Source of the DNA: JAAAOZ01 sp964496595
Lineage (GTDB): Bacteria; Chloroflexota; Anaerolineae; B4-G1; SLSP01
DNA length: 7,720 nucleotides
Assembly (NCBI GenBank): GCA_964496595.1
Contig: CAZCAI010000189.1
Coordinates: forward strand, 1 to 7,720
Direction: 5' to 3'
In this document: positions 1 through 6,953 of the stretch, piece by piece
Layout: each line of letters begins with the position of its first letter
Position numbering within the stretch: position 1 is the first letter of the stretch
Program-made: the position numbers and the translations under genes
Notes under the pieces: generated by a model
What the model was told of the DNA's origin: nothing
The model's input: the letters and a program-made list of their open reading frames with translations, nothing else
The model's database searches: none

Positions 1-2568
1 TGCCATCAACGCGCCGGCCAAGCCATCCACCGCGCTGGATAGGGAATTGATCCGGGATATATCCACAGCCGCGATGGTGTAGGGCGCATAGCGGACCTGA
101 GCAGCATAAAGTTGCGCCACCCGCGTCGCTACCTGGCGCGGCGTCTCCGTGGTCTCTGGGGCCAGGGCCTGAACATATCGCTCATAAGGGAAATACGCCC
201 AGCCCAGATTCTCCGAGGCCACCATATAGTCCGCGTAGGGCCATACCTCGTGGGCTACTTCCACCATCGACATCAAGCACGCATCTAGATGCAGCACATC
301 GATGGTGTACTTTCCGCCCTCCGTCCCTTGATCCAAGGCGGCGCGCAGCCCTGGTAGTGTGATGTGGGTGTTGCTATTGTCATCCCACGCGATGCCCTGG
401 ATGCCGCGCCCATGATTGGCGACGGCGAGATAGACGTTATCCGCTGGATAATTTTGCAGGCCCCATTGAATATAATCGGCCAATGTCTGGGGATCGCCGC
501 TGTTCAGCTCGCCCAGATACCAGCGGTTGCTGCCGTCCATGTACACACCGTTGGGCTGCACGAGATAGCGGCGCACACCACCTGCTCCCTCCTGATCGAG
601 TTGCATGGTGACAGTCACGGTGTCTCGCATGTAGGATTGCTCCAGCCGGCCCAGCGCGGCCTGAAAATCATCGGAGAGATTGTTATCCCCGGCCAGATAG
701 AGCATAAAGTGCCAACTTTTCTCCGTGTAAGCGGGCAAAATCTCAAAGGTGGTCGTGACCGGAGCGGACCATACCCCTTCGCCATCTTGCACCCGAAAGG
801 TCACCTCGTGGGCGCCCCCGGCCATATCGGTGGTCGAGAGCACCAGCGTCGGGCTGATCGAAAGCAGAGCATCCGTCGCCGCCAAACGCCATTCGTAGGC
901 GGTGATGTGGGCGCCGGTAGCGTTAGTATCTTGGCCGCTTCCGCGCAGGATGATGGACGCCTGTCCCTTAGCCGCTGCGGATGGCTGCACGCTATGGACG
1001 GTCGCCACCGGCGCAAAGTCATCGCGATTGAGACGGCGCACCCAGCGGATGGCATCGAAACTCATAATGACGTGATCCTCCCCGGTCACATCATCCAAAT
1101 ACACCGAGACCGGCGTATGGGCCGGCAGATCATAGCGTCCCATATTGACCCACGTACCGCCTTGTGGCGCTTGATCCACCGTCACCTCATCCAACACGGA
1201 ACCATCAACCGATAGCCGGTATTGTGCCGTTCGCGCCCCGGCAAAGCAATGCGACATATAGATATCCACCTCATAACTTCCGGCCATCGGCAGCGAGGTT
1301 CTCCATTGCGCCCAGTTTGTGCGAGGATCGCTTACTTTGCTGTAGGTCCAGTAAATGTGATCGCCCCAGAATATCGGCTCGCCGATGCACTTTGTCTTGT
1401 TGTCGCAGCCATCGGCTTTGGTGCGCTCATACCACGCCACCGGGTTGGGATAAAATCCCTCATTGCTGGGCGTGGTTGCCTCCGGCAAGTTATCCACAAT
1501 CACCGTTGCAATAGGCTCGAAGGGCGAGCGAAATTCCCATTTGAGGGCATCTAAGCCCAAGATCTCTGGCTCCAGCCACCCATTGACATTCTGGATCTGA
1601 ACGTAACTCTCCGTGCCGGCGGGGAAGAAATACTTGCCCAGGCTGATCCACTGCCCACCATTCTCACTGGCCGTGGCCTGTGGAACCGTCGCCTCATGTG
1701 CTGATTCTCCAGGGATGTGGATGTCATATCGTGCAGTCGTCCCCACACATCCGTGCGGTGCGTAGGCGAACAACTCATAGGCGCCTGCCAGCGGCAAGGT
1801 GGGACGATAGGTGGCCGTGATAGTCGCCGGCCCCACGCCATCGGCGGTGGTGGTCCCAGAGTAAATTGCACCCTCCCAGAACTCCGATCCGGCGCCACAG
1901 GCGCTCTCCGTGAGCCGTTCAACCGGCCCGCTGATGTGGAAGCCCGGCAGGTCGGGGCTGGCAACCTCGTCTTGATCGTCCACGATGACGACCTGCTCCG
2001 CGAAGGTTTGTGAGATGGGCAAGACAACGTCCACCTGTTGCCCATCGGGCACGACCTGATATCGGGTCTGGTGGTGCCGCCCGCGATAGGTAGCCGTGAC
2101 CGTCACCCAGGCGCCAGGCTCGACCCCGGCCTCAACCAGATCAAAGGCGAAATACGGCGCGCCCTCGACGTTATGATACCCCGGCTGGGTCGTGCTGGCA
2201 GCGACGACATTGCGGGTGATCGTCAACGTCACCGTCGCACCCTCGGCCACCGAGACCGTCGGCAGCGTCGAGGAGACGACGTACACGTAACCCATCATGC
2301 AGCACATTTCCCCATCCTCTCCCGGTGTAAAACCGCCACAATCGTGCGGCAATGGTTTGGGAGGCGCCTCCGTCAGAGCGCTCTCCGCGAATAGCTGCGA
2401 ATTACTTTCAGGCTCAACGCTACTTTGTCTGTTGATCACATAACCGTCATCGCCATCTTCGGCTTTTGCCAGAACAGCCGATTGACTGATGAGTAACAAT
2501 CCGACAGCCATCGCCAGCACCCACACCACCTTCAACGTCCAACTCATCGAACTCACTGACCTATCCAT
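1..2568 (-). CDS. Secreted clostripain-like (C11) cysteine peptidase with tandem golvesin-like domains; 3' end beyond window
   Basis: The reverse complement reads open for 856 codons from an ATG at 2568 to the window edge, with no stop. The start is supported by GGAGGT six bases upstream. Residues 1-34 form a signal peptide: short basic N-region, hydrophobic VLAMAVGLLLI, and likely cleavage after VLA34 or AKA36, so the protein is exported. Residues about 97-196 look like an Ig-type beta domain. About 217-350 and 357-516 are two tandem golvesin/Xly-like modules; both carry the pattern LP-x-AG-x-YE, GG-x-W-x-x-(L/M)G and a final DA-(L/I)-(K/R)-W. About 520-612 is PKD-like (AYEWRL, VTFRVQDGEGVWS). 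The peptidase domain starts near 617 (WHFMLYLAGDNNLSDDF). It has the C11 motifs ANHGRG (His719) and LDACLMSMVEVAHE (Asp762, Cys764). The His-Cys spacing of 45 is close to the 46 of PmC11. C11 enzymes cleave after Arg or Lys, and the Asp before Cys fits that S1 pocket. The rest of the catalytic domain is missing here. Substrate unknown. Confidence 0.9.
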   Translation of the reverse strand, partial: MDRSVSSMSWTLKVVWVLAMAVGLLLISQSAVLAKAEDGDDGYVINRQSSVEPESNSQLFAESALTEAPPKPLPHDCGGFTPGEDGEMCCMMGYVYVVSSTLPTVSVAEGATVTLTITRNVVAASTTQPGYHNVEGAPYFAFDLVEAGVEPGAWVTVTATYRGRHHQTRYQVVPDGQQVDVVLPISQTFAEQVVIVDDQDEVASPDLPGFHISGPVERLTESACGAGSEFWEGAIYSGTTTADGVGPATITATYRPTLPLAGAYELFAYAPHGCVGTTARYDIHIPGESAHEATVPQATASENGGQWISLGKYFFPAGTESYVQIQNVNGWLEPEILGLDALKWEFRSPFEPIATVIVDNLPEATTPSNEGFYPNPVAWYERTKADGCDNKTKCIGEPIFWGDHIYWTYSKVSDPRTNWAQWRTSLPMAGSYEVDIYMSHCFAGARTAQYRLSVDGSVLDEVTVDQAPQGGTWVNMGRYDLPAHTPVSVYLDDVTGEDHVIMSFDAIRWVRRLNRDDFAPVATVHSVQPSAAAKGQASIILRGSGQDTNATGAHITAYEWRLAATDALLSISPTLVLSTTDMAGGAHEVTFRVQDGEGVWSAPVTTTFEILPAYTEKSWHFMLYLAGDNNLSDDFQAALGRLEQSYMRDTVTVTMQLDQEGAGGVRRYLVQPNGVYMDGSNRWYLGELNSGDPQTLADYIQWGLQNYPADNVYLAVANHGRGIQGIAWDDNSNTHITLPGLRAALDQGTEGGKYTIDVLHLDACLMSMVEVAHEVWPYADYMVASENLGWAYFPYERYVQALAPETTETPRQVATRVAQLYAAQVRYAPYTIAAVDISRINSLSSAVDGLAGALMA

Positions 2569-2629
2569 TTTCCGACCTCCATTCTCTGTTCTCCATCCAT
2601 CCTTCCAGCCTCCAACTCCTCATAAAGAC

Positions 2630-2654
2630 TAACGTACCTCACACTATTTTTCCG
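2630..2654 (-). promoter_or_regulatory. Candidate ECF-sigma promoter of the C11 peptidase gene
   Basis: On the minus strand the 97-bp gap after the CHAT gene contains CGGAAAAA (2654-2647), a 12-bp spacer and CGTTA (2634-2630). The same two blocks with the same spacing occur before the anti-sigma gene. TCATC-n directly upstream of the -35 block and GA at positions 7-8 of the spacer are also shared. A GGAA-type -35 and a CGT-type -10 are the usual form of ECF promoters. The -35 block begins 12 bp after the CHAT stop codon, and the -10 block ends 61 bp before the C11 ATG. The pairing with the sigma factor encoded in this window is inferred. Confidence 0.65.
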
Positions 2655-2665
2655 CGATGACTTTT

Positions 2666-5530
2666 TCAAATGGCCAACTCCAGCAGTGTAAATCCGGCCC
2701 AATAGAACGGATGACGATACTTCACCAGCGCGTTGGTCTGAGCCGATTGCAGCGCCGAGGCGACAGCGTGCCCTTCTTGCAGCGCAGTGTAGAAATGCGC
2801 CATCAAATCGGCCGTCGATGCGTCATCCACGGCCCATAGGCTGACCAGCAGACGCTGCGCGCCGGCCCGCCAAAATCCCCTCGCCAACCCCAACAGATCG
2901 CTGCCCCAACTCACGTGCATACCGGTCTCGCACGCACTCAATGTTACCAACTCGACGTTGGGCATCCGCCAGCCCTCCAGGTCGTTCGCTGTCACTGCGC
3001 CATCGGTCAAGTGCAGGGCCGAAAAGAGCGGCGCATCCTGGCGGAAGACGCCGTGCGTCGCTAGATGCAGCAGCGTGCATTCGGTCGCCGCCTCCCGAAG
3101 CCGCGAGACTGTGCTGGCCTCCTCCAACAAGACGACGGCGCCATCCCACAACGCAGCGACCGTCTTGGCCTCATGGAGCGCGTGGTGCAAGCGGCCTTCA
3201 TCTGAATACCCCACCACGACAGGACGTTTTGCCACCGGCGCGGGTGAACGGCGGGGTGCTGGCTCAGGCGCCAGCATGCCCGGTACATTCACGACCGTCA
3301 ACTGCTCGATGAGATACTCTTGTCCATTGTGTAACGCAGCAAAGGGCACCTCCCATAATTCCCCGTGCGGCACAATCCACACCGACGTTTGATTCTCTAA
3401 ATGCGCGATCACCGGCTCAATAAGATAGCGGTACAGCCCGCGCAGGATATCGTGTGCTTCATTGGCCAATCCGACCCCCAAGGTAGCTTGATGGTCGAGT
3501 AGGGCTAGATGCACACTTTCTAAATTGAAGCGCCATTGATTGAGGAGCCGGGTGATGATGTGCGGCGGAGCGATATCTTCGATGACGTGTGTCTGATGGC
3601 GGTTGACTACAAAGACCGCGATGGTGTCCTGCATCCAGACATAATCCAGCAAGGTCACCCCGTTCGGCAGCCGCGCCTGGATCGTTGAAAGCGAGGGCGT
3701 CATCAGCTCTGGTGAGATGGGAAGGTGCGCGCGCTGTAATGCCCCAATCTGTTGCTCGATAGCCTTCAAATCAGCCCACTGGGCTTGTGTGCTCCCCCGC
3801 TGTTGATCTAGGGTGGCTTCACTGCCTCCCTCAACATTCTGCTCTTCCGACTCCAGGCGCGTGAGGCGCTGATAGAGCCAATGCCATCGATCGCGCAATG
3901 AGTACAGGGTGTTAGTTTCTTCGGTCACCGGCGGCGCGGCTAAAAACGTCCTCCATACCCCCGTCTTGGCGCGCTGGGTGAGTTCGAACGCTGTATCTTC
4001 CGCCTGGAGCGTCAGGGCAGCCGCGATGGCTCGACGGTAAACATCCAACTTATCCGCCAGGAAGCCGGCCTGTAACTCGGTTAATCCCAGGCTCGCCTCG
4101 ACTTTCTCCAGACACGCAATGGATTGGCGATAATACTCAAAAGCCTGCTGCATCTGTCCCCGCGCTTCGGCCACGCGCCCTAACCCGCGATAAGCCTGCC
4201 AACTTAGTGCGGGGAAATCGCGTGTGGTTTCCAAGGCCTGTGCATAGTGGGCCGCACTCGCTGCGATATATTCCGTGTGTTCTGCGTGTCCTGCTTGTTT
4301 TGTCTCCAACAATGTGTCGGCTAATGCCAATTGTGCCTGAGCAGTCAGCAGGGGCAAAGGCTGGTGCATTAAACGCTGCACCGTGTCTTCGGCGACCTCC
4401 AATGCCTCAGATGTTTTCCCCATCTCGCGCAGGCACACCACACGCTCCAAATCGATCTTGGCGATTTCGCTCTCTACCCCGTGCGTGACAAAGAAAGCGC
4501 GAGCTTTCATCAACGTGGGGAGGGCCTCGACATAGTGCCCCTGTTTGCGCGCCGCGACGGCACAATTGGCGGCCGCCAAGGCCACATAGCGGGGCATCTG
4601 TTGCTTCTCCAGCATTTCCTGCGCCCGCGCGGCGGTCTCCAAGGCTTCAGGCAGCAGATTGAGGGCCAGGTAATCGTAGGTCATGTATAGCTCGGTCACC
4701 GCCACATCGGTCTGATCCTCTAGGGCAGTGAAGTCGACCCGCGCTTCGCGATAGAGAGTCAGCGCCCGGCGATGATGGCCTTGCCGTGACTGCAAAGTGG
4801 CCAGATTGAGCGTCGCGCGCGCGGCCGGTAAGCGTTTATCCAATGCGGTCAGCTTCTCACGCGCGCGTTCGAGCAATGTCGCGGCCTCGGTGAAGCGATC
4901 TAACAGGCCCAAGATGCGCGCGCGGTTGATGTCCATGCGGGCGACCTGCACCTGGTTGTCCAAGGCCAAAAAGGTCGCGCGCCCGCGCTCATAAGCCGCC
5001 AGCGCGGTCTCATAGCGACCCAGCAGGCGATTCAGGCTGCCGACGTTCATCTCCAAGGTGGCCATGTAGCGGCTCTCCGCCCAGGGTTGCAAGGTCTCGC
5101 GCGCCGTTTCGGCCAAGGCCAACGCCGCCTCGTAGCGCCCCAAATTCTTGAGGGCCTCGATCATGTTAGTCTGCAGGCGAGCGATCTCCAATCGATACCG
5201 CTCGCTGTCTTGGTTTTGGTAGCCATTGCAGGCCTGCTCGTAATCCGCGAAAGCATGTTGATATTCACCCATACATAACCAGGCGTTGCCGCGCGCCCAA
5301 TGGGCCAAAGCGGCCGCTAAGGGCAGATCAGCCGCTGAAGCTGCCAACAGGGCAGCCTCAGCAATCTCCAGCGCGCGTCGAGGGTGTTCCAACGCCAGGG
5401 AATCGGAGCGCGCTTTGAAGGCCTCAAAATGCTCCGGCGTCAGAGTATCGGCTTTCGTTTGCAGCCAGGCTCGCTGGCGTTCTGTATTCGGTAACGCCAA
5501 CAGACGATCTAAAAAGTCTTGGGGATTCAT
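2666..5530 (-). CDS. TPR-CHAT protein (caspase-like cysteine protease), full length
   Basis: This 954-residue protein has no signal peptide and no membrane segment, so it is probably cytoplasmic. Residues about 50-480 are a helical solenoid of roughly ten tetratricopeptide units; typical stretches are ARGNAWLCMGEYQHAFADYE and NLGRYEAALALAETARE. A charged helical linker follows (about 535-610). From about 622 comes a CHAT domain (caspase HetF associated with TPRs): LLDYVWMQDTIAVFVV, then IVPHGELWEVPFAAL. The dyad is intact: LLHLATHGVF with His826, and VTLSACETGM with Cys867, 41 residues apart. CHAT belongs to the caspase-like clan CD, and characterised TPR-CHAT proteins are proteases that cut specific partners. 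The start codon overlaps the anti-sigma stop as ATGA, so translation of the two is probably coupled; a GGAG lies 10 bases upstream. This makes the anti-sigma protein the natural candidate partner or substrate, which is inference. The TPRs probably sense or bind the partner. Confidence 0.92.
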   Translation of the reverse strand: MNPQDFLDRLLALPNTERQRAWLQTKADTLTPEHFEAFKARSDSLALEHPRRALEIAEAALLAASAADLPLAAALAHWARGNAWLCMGEYQHAFADYEQACNGYQNQDSERYRLEIARLQTNMIEALKNLGRYEAALALAETARETLQPWAESRYMATLEMNVGSLNRLLGRYETALAAYERGRATFLALDNQVQVARMDINRARILGLLDRFTEAATLLERAREKLTALDKRLPAARATLNLATLQSRQGHHRRALTLYREARVDFTALEDQTDVAVTELYMTYDYLALNLLPEALETAARAQEMLEKQQMPRYVALAAANCAVAARKQGHYVEALPTLMKARAFFVTHGVESEIAKIDLERVVCLREMGKTSEALEVAEDTVQRLMHQPLPLLTAQAQLALADTLLETKQAGHAEHTEYIAASAAHYAQALETTRDFPALSWQAYRGLGRVAEARGQMQQAFEYYRQSIACLEKVEASLGLTELQAGFLADKLDVYRRAIAAALTLQAEDTAFELTQRAKTGVWRTFLAAPPVTEETNTLYSLRDRWHWLYQRLTRLESEEQNVEGGSEATLDQQRGSTQAQWADLKAIEQQIGALQRAHLPISPELMTPSLSTIQARLPNGVTLLDYVWMQDTIAVFVVNRHQTHVIEDIAPPHIITRLLNQWRFNLESVHLALLDHQATLGVGLANEAHDILRGLYRYLIEPVIAHLENQTSVWIVPHGELWEVPFAALHNGQEYLIEQLTVVNVPGMLAPEPAPRRSPAPVAKRPVVVGYSDEGRLHHALHEAKTVAALWDGAVVLLEEASTVSRLREAATECTLLHLATHGVFRQDAPLFSALHLTDGAVTANDLEGWRMPNVELVTLSACETGMHVSWGSDLLGLARGFWRAGAQRLLVSLWAVDDASTADLMAHFYTALQEGHAVASALQSAQTNALVKYRHPFYWAGFTLLELAI

Positions 5531-6132
5531 CGTATGTGTACTCCACGTATCATGATAGTTTGCTCATGCCATTCCAATGCCATATCGTAGATTCCCGCCA
5601 TCAGTTCTTCAAATGCGAAGGTATGATCGGCAGCGACCACAGTTTCCCGCGTCTCTTCATCCTGCATCAGCCAGACCTTGATCCCTTCGATTTTCGTAGC
5701 TGCCGCAGCAGATTTAAGGCGCGACTCCAATCGCCCCAGCAGCATCCAACGTCCGTGGCGATAGCCGGGCTGTTGGCTCAGATGAATATTTAGCGCCTCG
5801 GTGCGAAAGCGTTGCGGGGGATGTCCCGCACCTCGCAGGCCGGCGGTTCGCCATTGTGGCGTGGGAACGACCTGGGCCTCGACGAGATTTTTCGCCTGGC
5901 GCAATCGCTCCCACAACGAGGTCGGTGCTTCAACTGTGGCAAGCTCGGTTAGCTCGCGCTGACAATGCGGACACTGTCGGACGTGTTGGGCCACGACCAA
6001 TTTCTCCTCGTCGGACAACGCATCGAGTTGATATAAGCTCAACACTTCCGGTGCCGGGCAACTACGGCGATAAAGATGGCTTTGTAACAAAGCCGCCATC
6101 TTTTTCTCTCTATCCTGTTCCGTTTTCGTCAT
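5527..6132 (-). CDS. Zinc-finger (HC2-type) anti-sigma factor-like protein with C-terminal beta-sandwich domain
   Basis: This is a 201-residue protein with the pattern of a zinc-binding anti-sigma domain at residues 24-62: Cys25, then a helix (APEVLSLYQLDALSDEEK), then His50-x3-Cys54-x2-Cys57 in QHVRQCPHCQREL. That domain binds ECF sigma factors in known cases. There is no transmembrane helix, so unlike many anti-sigma factors it should stay in the cytoplasm. After a linker (about 70-125), residues 126-199 have the strand pattern of a transthyretin or carboxypeptidase-regulatory-like fold: GRLESRL, IKVWLMQDEETRETVVAAD, FAFEELMAGIYDMALEW and IMIRGVHI. The start is fixed by a near-perfect Shine-Dalgarno, AAAGGAGGAGGTGAC, directly before the ATG. 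The gene lies 98 bp after the sigma gene, has its own candidate ECF promoter and ends in ATGA with the CHAT start. The anti-sigma role is inferred from the motif and the neighbourhood. Cleavage by the CHAT protein is an attractive untested idea. Confidence 0.82.
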   Translation of the reverse strand: MTKTEQDREKKMAALLQSHLYRRSCPAPEVLSLYQLDALSDEEKLVVAQHVRQCPHCQRELTELATVEAPTSLWERLRQAKNLVEAQVVPTPQWRTAGLRGAGHPPQRFRTEALNIHLSQQPGYRHGRWMLLGRLESRLKSAAAATKIEGIKVWLMQDEETRETVVAADHTFAFEELMAGIYDMALEWHEQTIMIRGVHIR

Positions 6133-6174
6133 GTCACCTCCTCCTTTCGTGAGGTACTTTTACTCTATTCTGTA

Positions 6175-6199
6175 TAACGAGGATCAGATGCTTTTTCCG
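6175..6199 (-). promoter_or_regulatory. Candidate ECF-sigma promoter of the anti-sigma/CHAT pair
   Basis: The minus strand has CGGAAAAA (6199-6192), a 12-bp spacer and CGTTA (6179-6175), matching the element before the C11 gene in both blocks and in spacing. TCATC-n sits directly upstream in both copies. The -10 block ends 42 bp before the anti-sigma ATG, leaving room for a short leader with the strong ribosome binding site. It lies between the sigma stop (6231) and the anti-sigma start, so anti-sigma and CHAT could be induced independently of the sigma gene. Confidence 0.65.
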
Positions 6200-6216
6200 A
6201 GATGAATTTTGATCCT
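6180..6216. repeat. 7-bp inverted repeat around the -35 block of the anti-sigma promoter
   Basis: AGGATCA (6180-6186) and TGATCCT (6210-6216) are perfect inverted arms 23 bp apart. One arm lies in the spacer next to the -10 block and the other lies upstream of the -35 block, so a bound regulator or a folded leader could affect this promoter. No equivalent is seen at the C11 promoter. It could be chance. Confidence 0.3.
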
Positions 6217-6230
6217 TCAACCTCCATCCA

Positions 6231-6893
6231 TCATTCCATATACCTCTGGCGCAAAACCGGGTCATTGGCCAAGCGGCGAATGACCCGCTCCTTGATCCGA
6301 CTCACGTGCTTGGCCGTGGGAAACTGTTCTGAATACCGCTTGGCGATTTCTCGCGGCGGCAGGCCCAGTTCGAAACTCGAGAAGATGACCAAGCGCTCTT
6401 CCTCATCTCGCAAGCGATCATACACGTCCTCGGCAAATTGATGATGCACGATATCATCGATGATACCCGAAGGCGATGAGGGATTCTGATGCATTGCATC
6501 TCCTTCCCGATCTCCCCAGGCCTCTAACGCGACCTGTTCCCTCTCCTTCGCACGTGCCCGGTCGATGAGCACGGATTTAACGCAGCGTTTGAGGAAACTC
6601 ATCAGGGCGCCGATATTTGCAAAGCGCGGAAATTTTTCCGGCGTTACGCTGTGGATAAACTTCTCCCAAGCTTTCTGCGCGATATCCTCGGCGGCAGCTT
6701 GATGACCGCTGGCCCAGCGCAGCAGTTGAGCGTGATATTGCTCATGGACAGCTCGCCAAGCCGGTTGAGATTGATGGACAATCGCCAATCGGAACAGCTC
6801 CCGACAAGCACTCGTGGGGTTATCTTGTCCGGATCGGAACCGTGTTTCTTCTTTGCGACATTGATGGGCTAACATTTCTATATCTTCGGTCAT
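6231..6893 (-). CDS. ECF-like sigma-70 family RNA polymerase sigma factor
   Basis: This 220-residue protein has two sigma regions and no region 1 or 3, as in ECF factors. Region 2 covers about 43-118, with AWRAVHEQYHAQLLRWA, the core-binding-like AEDIAQKAWEKF (68-79), and SVLIDRARAKER (107-118) towards the -10 recognition end. Region 4 covers about 158-212 and is a divergent helix-turn-helix: FELGLPPREIAKRY (174-187), then HVSRIKERVIRRL (196-208). The recognition half is unlike the usual S-x-x-TVKSRL form. An extra N-terminal segment of about 40 residues precedes region 2. The start is supported by AAGGAGG eight bases upstream of the ATG. It is followed after 98 bp by the anti-sigma-like gene. 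The two bipartite promoter elements in this window are its likely targets, but none lies before its own gene, so it is probably made from a different promoter and controlled after synthesis. Confidence 0.85.
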   Translation of the reverse strand: MTEDIEMLAHQCRKEETRFRSGQDNPTSACRELFRLAIVHQSQPAWRAVHEQYHAQLLRWASGHQAAAEDIAQKAWEKFIHSVTPEKFPRFANIGALMSFLKRCVKSVLIDRARAKEREQVALEAWGDREGDAMHQNPSSPSGIIDDIVHHQFAEDVYDRLRDEEERLVIFSSFELGLPPREIAKRYSEQFPTAKHVSRIKERVIRRLANDPVLRQRYME

Positions 6894-6901
6894 TCTCCTG
6901 G

Positions 6902-6908
6902 CCTCCTT
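6902..6908 (-). promoter_or_regulatory. Ribosome binding site of the sigma factor gene
   Basis: AAGGAGG on the minus strand, eight bases before the ATG at 6893, fixes this start in preference to downstream alternatives. It lies after the stop of the transposase remnant, so sigma translation does not depend on that remnant. Confidence 0.7.
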
Positions 6909-6926
6909 ATCGTTTTGCGAAATGTA

Positions 6927-6953
6927 ATATTAGAGTTTTGGGACTTCTAACAA
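6927..6953 (-). promoter_or_regulatory. Possible housekeeping promoter of the sigma factor gene
   Basis: The AT-rich stretch at the end of the transposase remnant has TTGTTA (6953-6948) and TAATAT (6932-6927). The spacing is 15 bp, shorter than ideal. A start a few bases downstream would give a leader of about 25 bases containing the AAGGAGG site. Each hexamer matches consensus at four of six positions, so this is only a candidate. Confidence 0.25.

Noticed and set aside
364..1215. Plus-strand open frame of 283 codons
   Set aside because: It lies opposite the C11 peptidase gene. The minus-strand reading has a signal peptide, clear domains and catalytic motifs, while the plus frame shows no recognisable family and no ribosome binding site.
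1551..2045. Minus-strand 164-codon frame
   Set aside because: It is an out-of-frame reading of the same strand as the C11 gene; its composition (Arg, Ser and Pro rich) is typical of a shadow.
2941..3392. Overlapping plus-strand frames of 123 and 144 codons
   Set aside because: They are antisense to the conserved CHAT catalytic core and have Arg/Ser/Pro-rich shadow composition.
6219..6236. Shared CCATCCAT string before the anti-sigma and C11 genes
   Set aside because: It is a short low-complexity match at different distances from the promoter blocks; probably chance in purine-rich leaders.
2666..6893. A type III-E CRISPR locus
   Set aside because: TPR-CHAT plus a sigma factor recalls Csx29/RpoE, but there is no repeat-spacer array, no gRAMP effector and no Cas1, and the middle protein is a zinc-finger anti-sigma type, not evidently Csx30.
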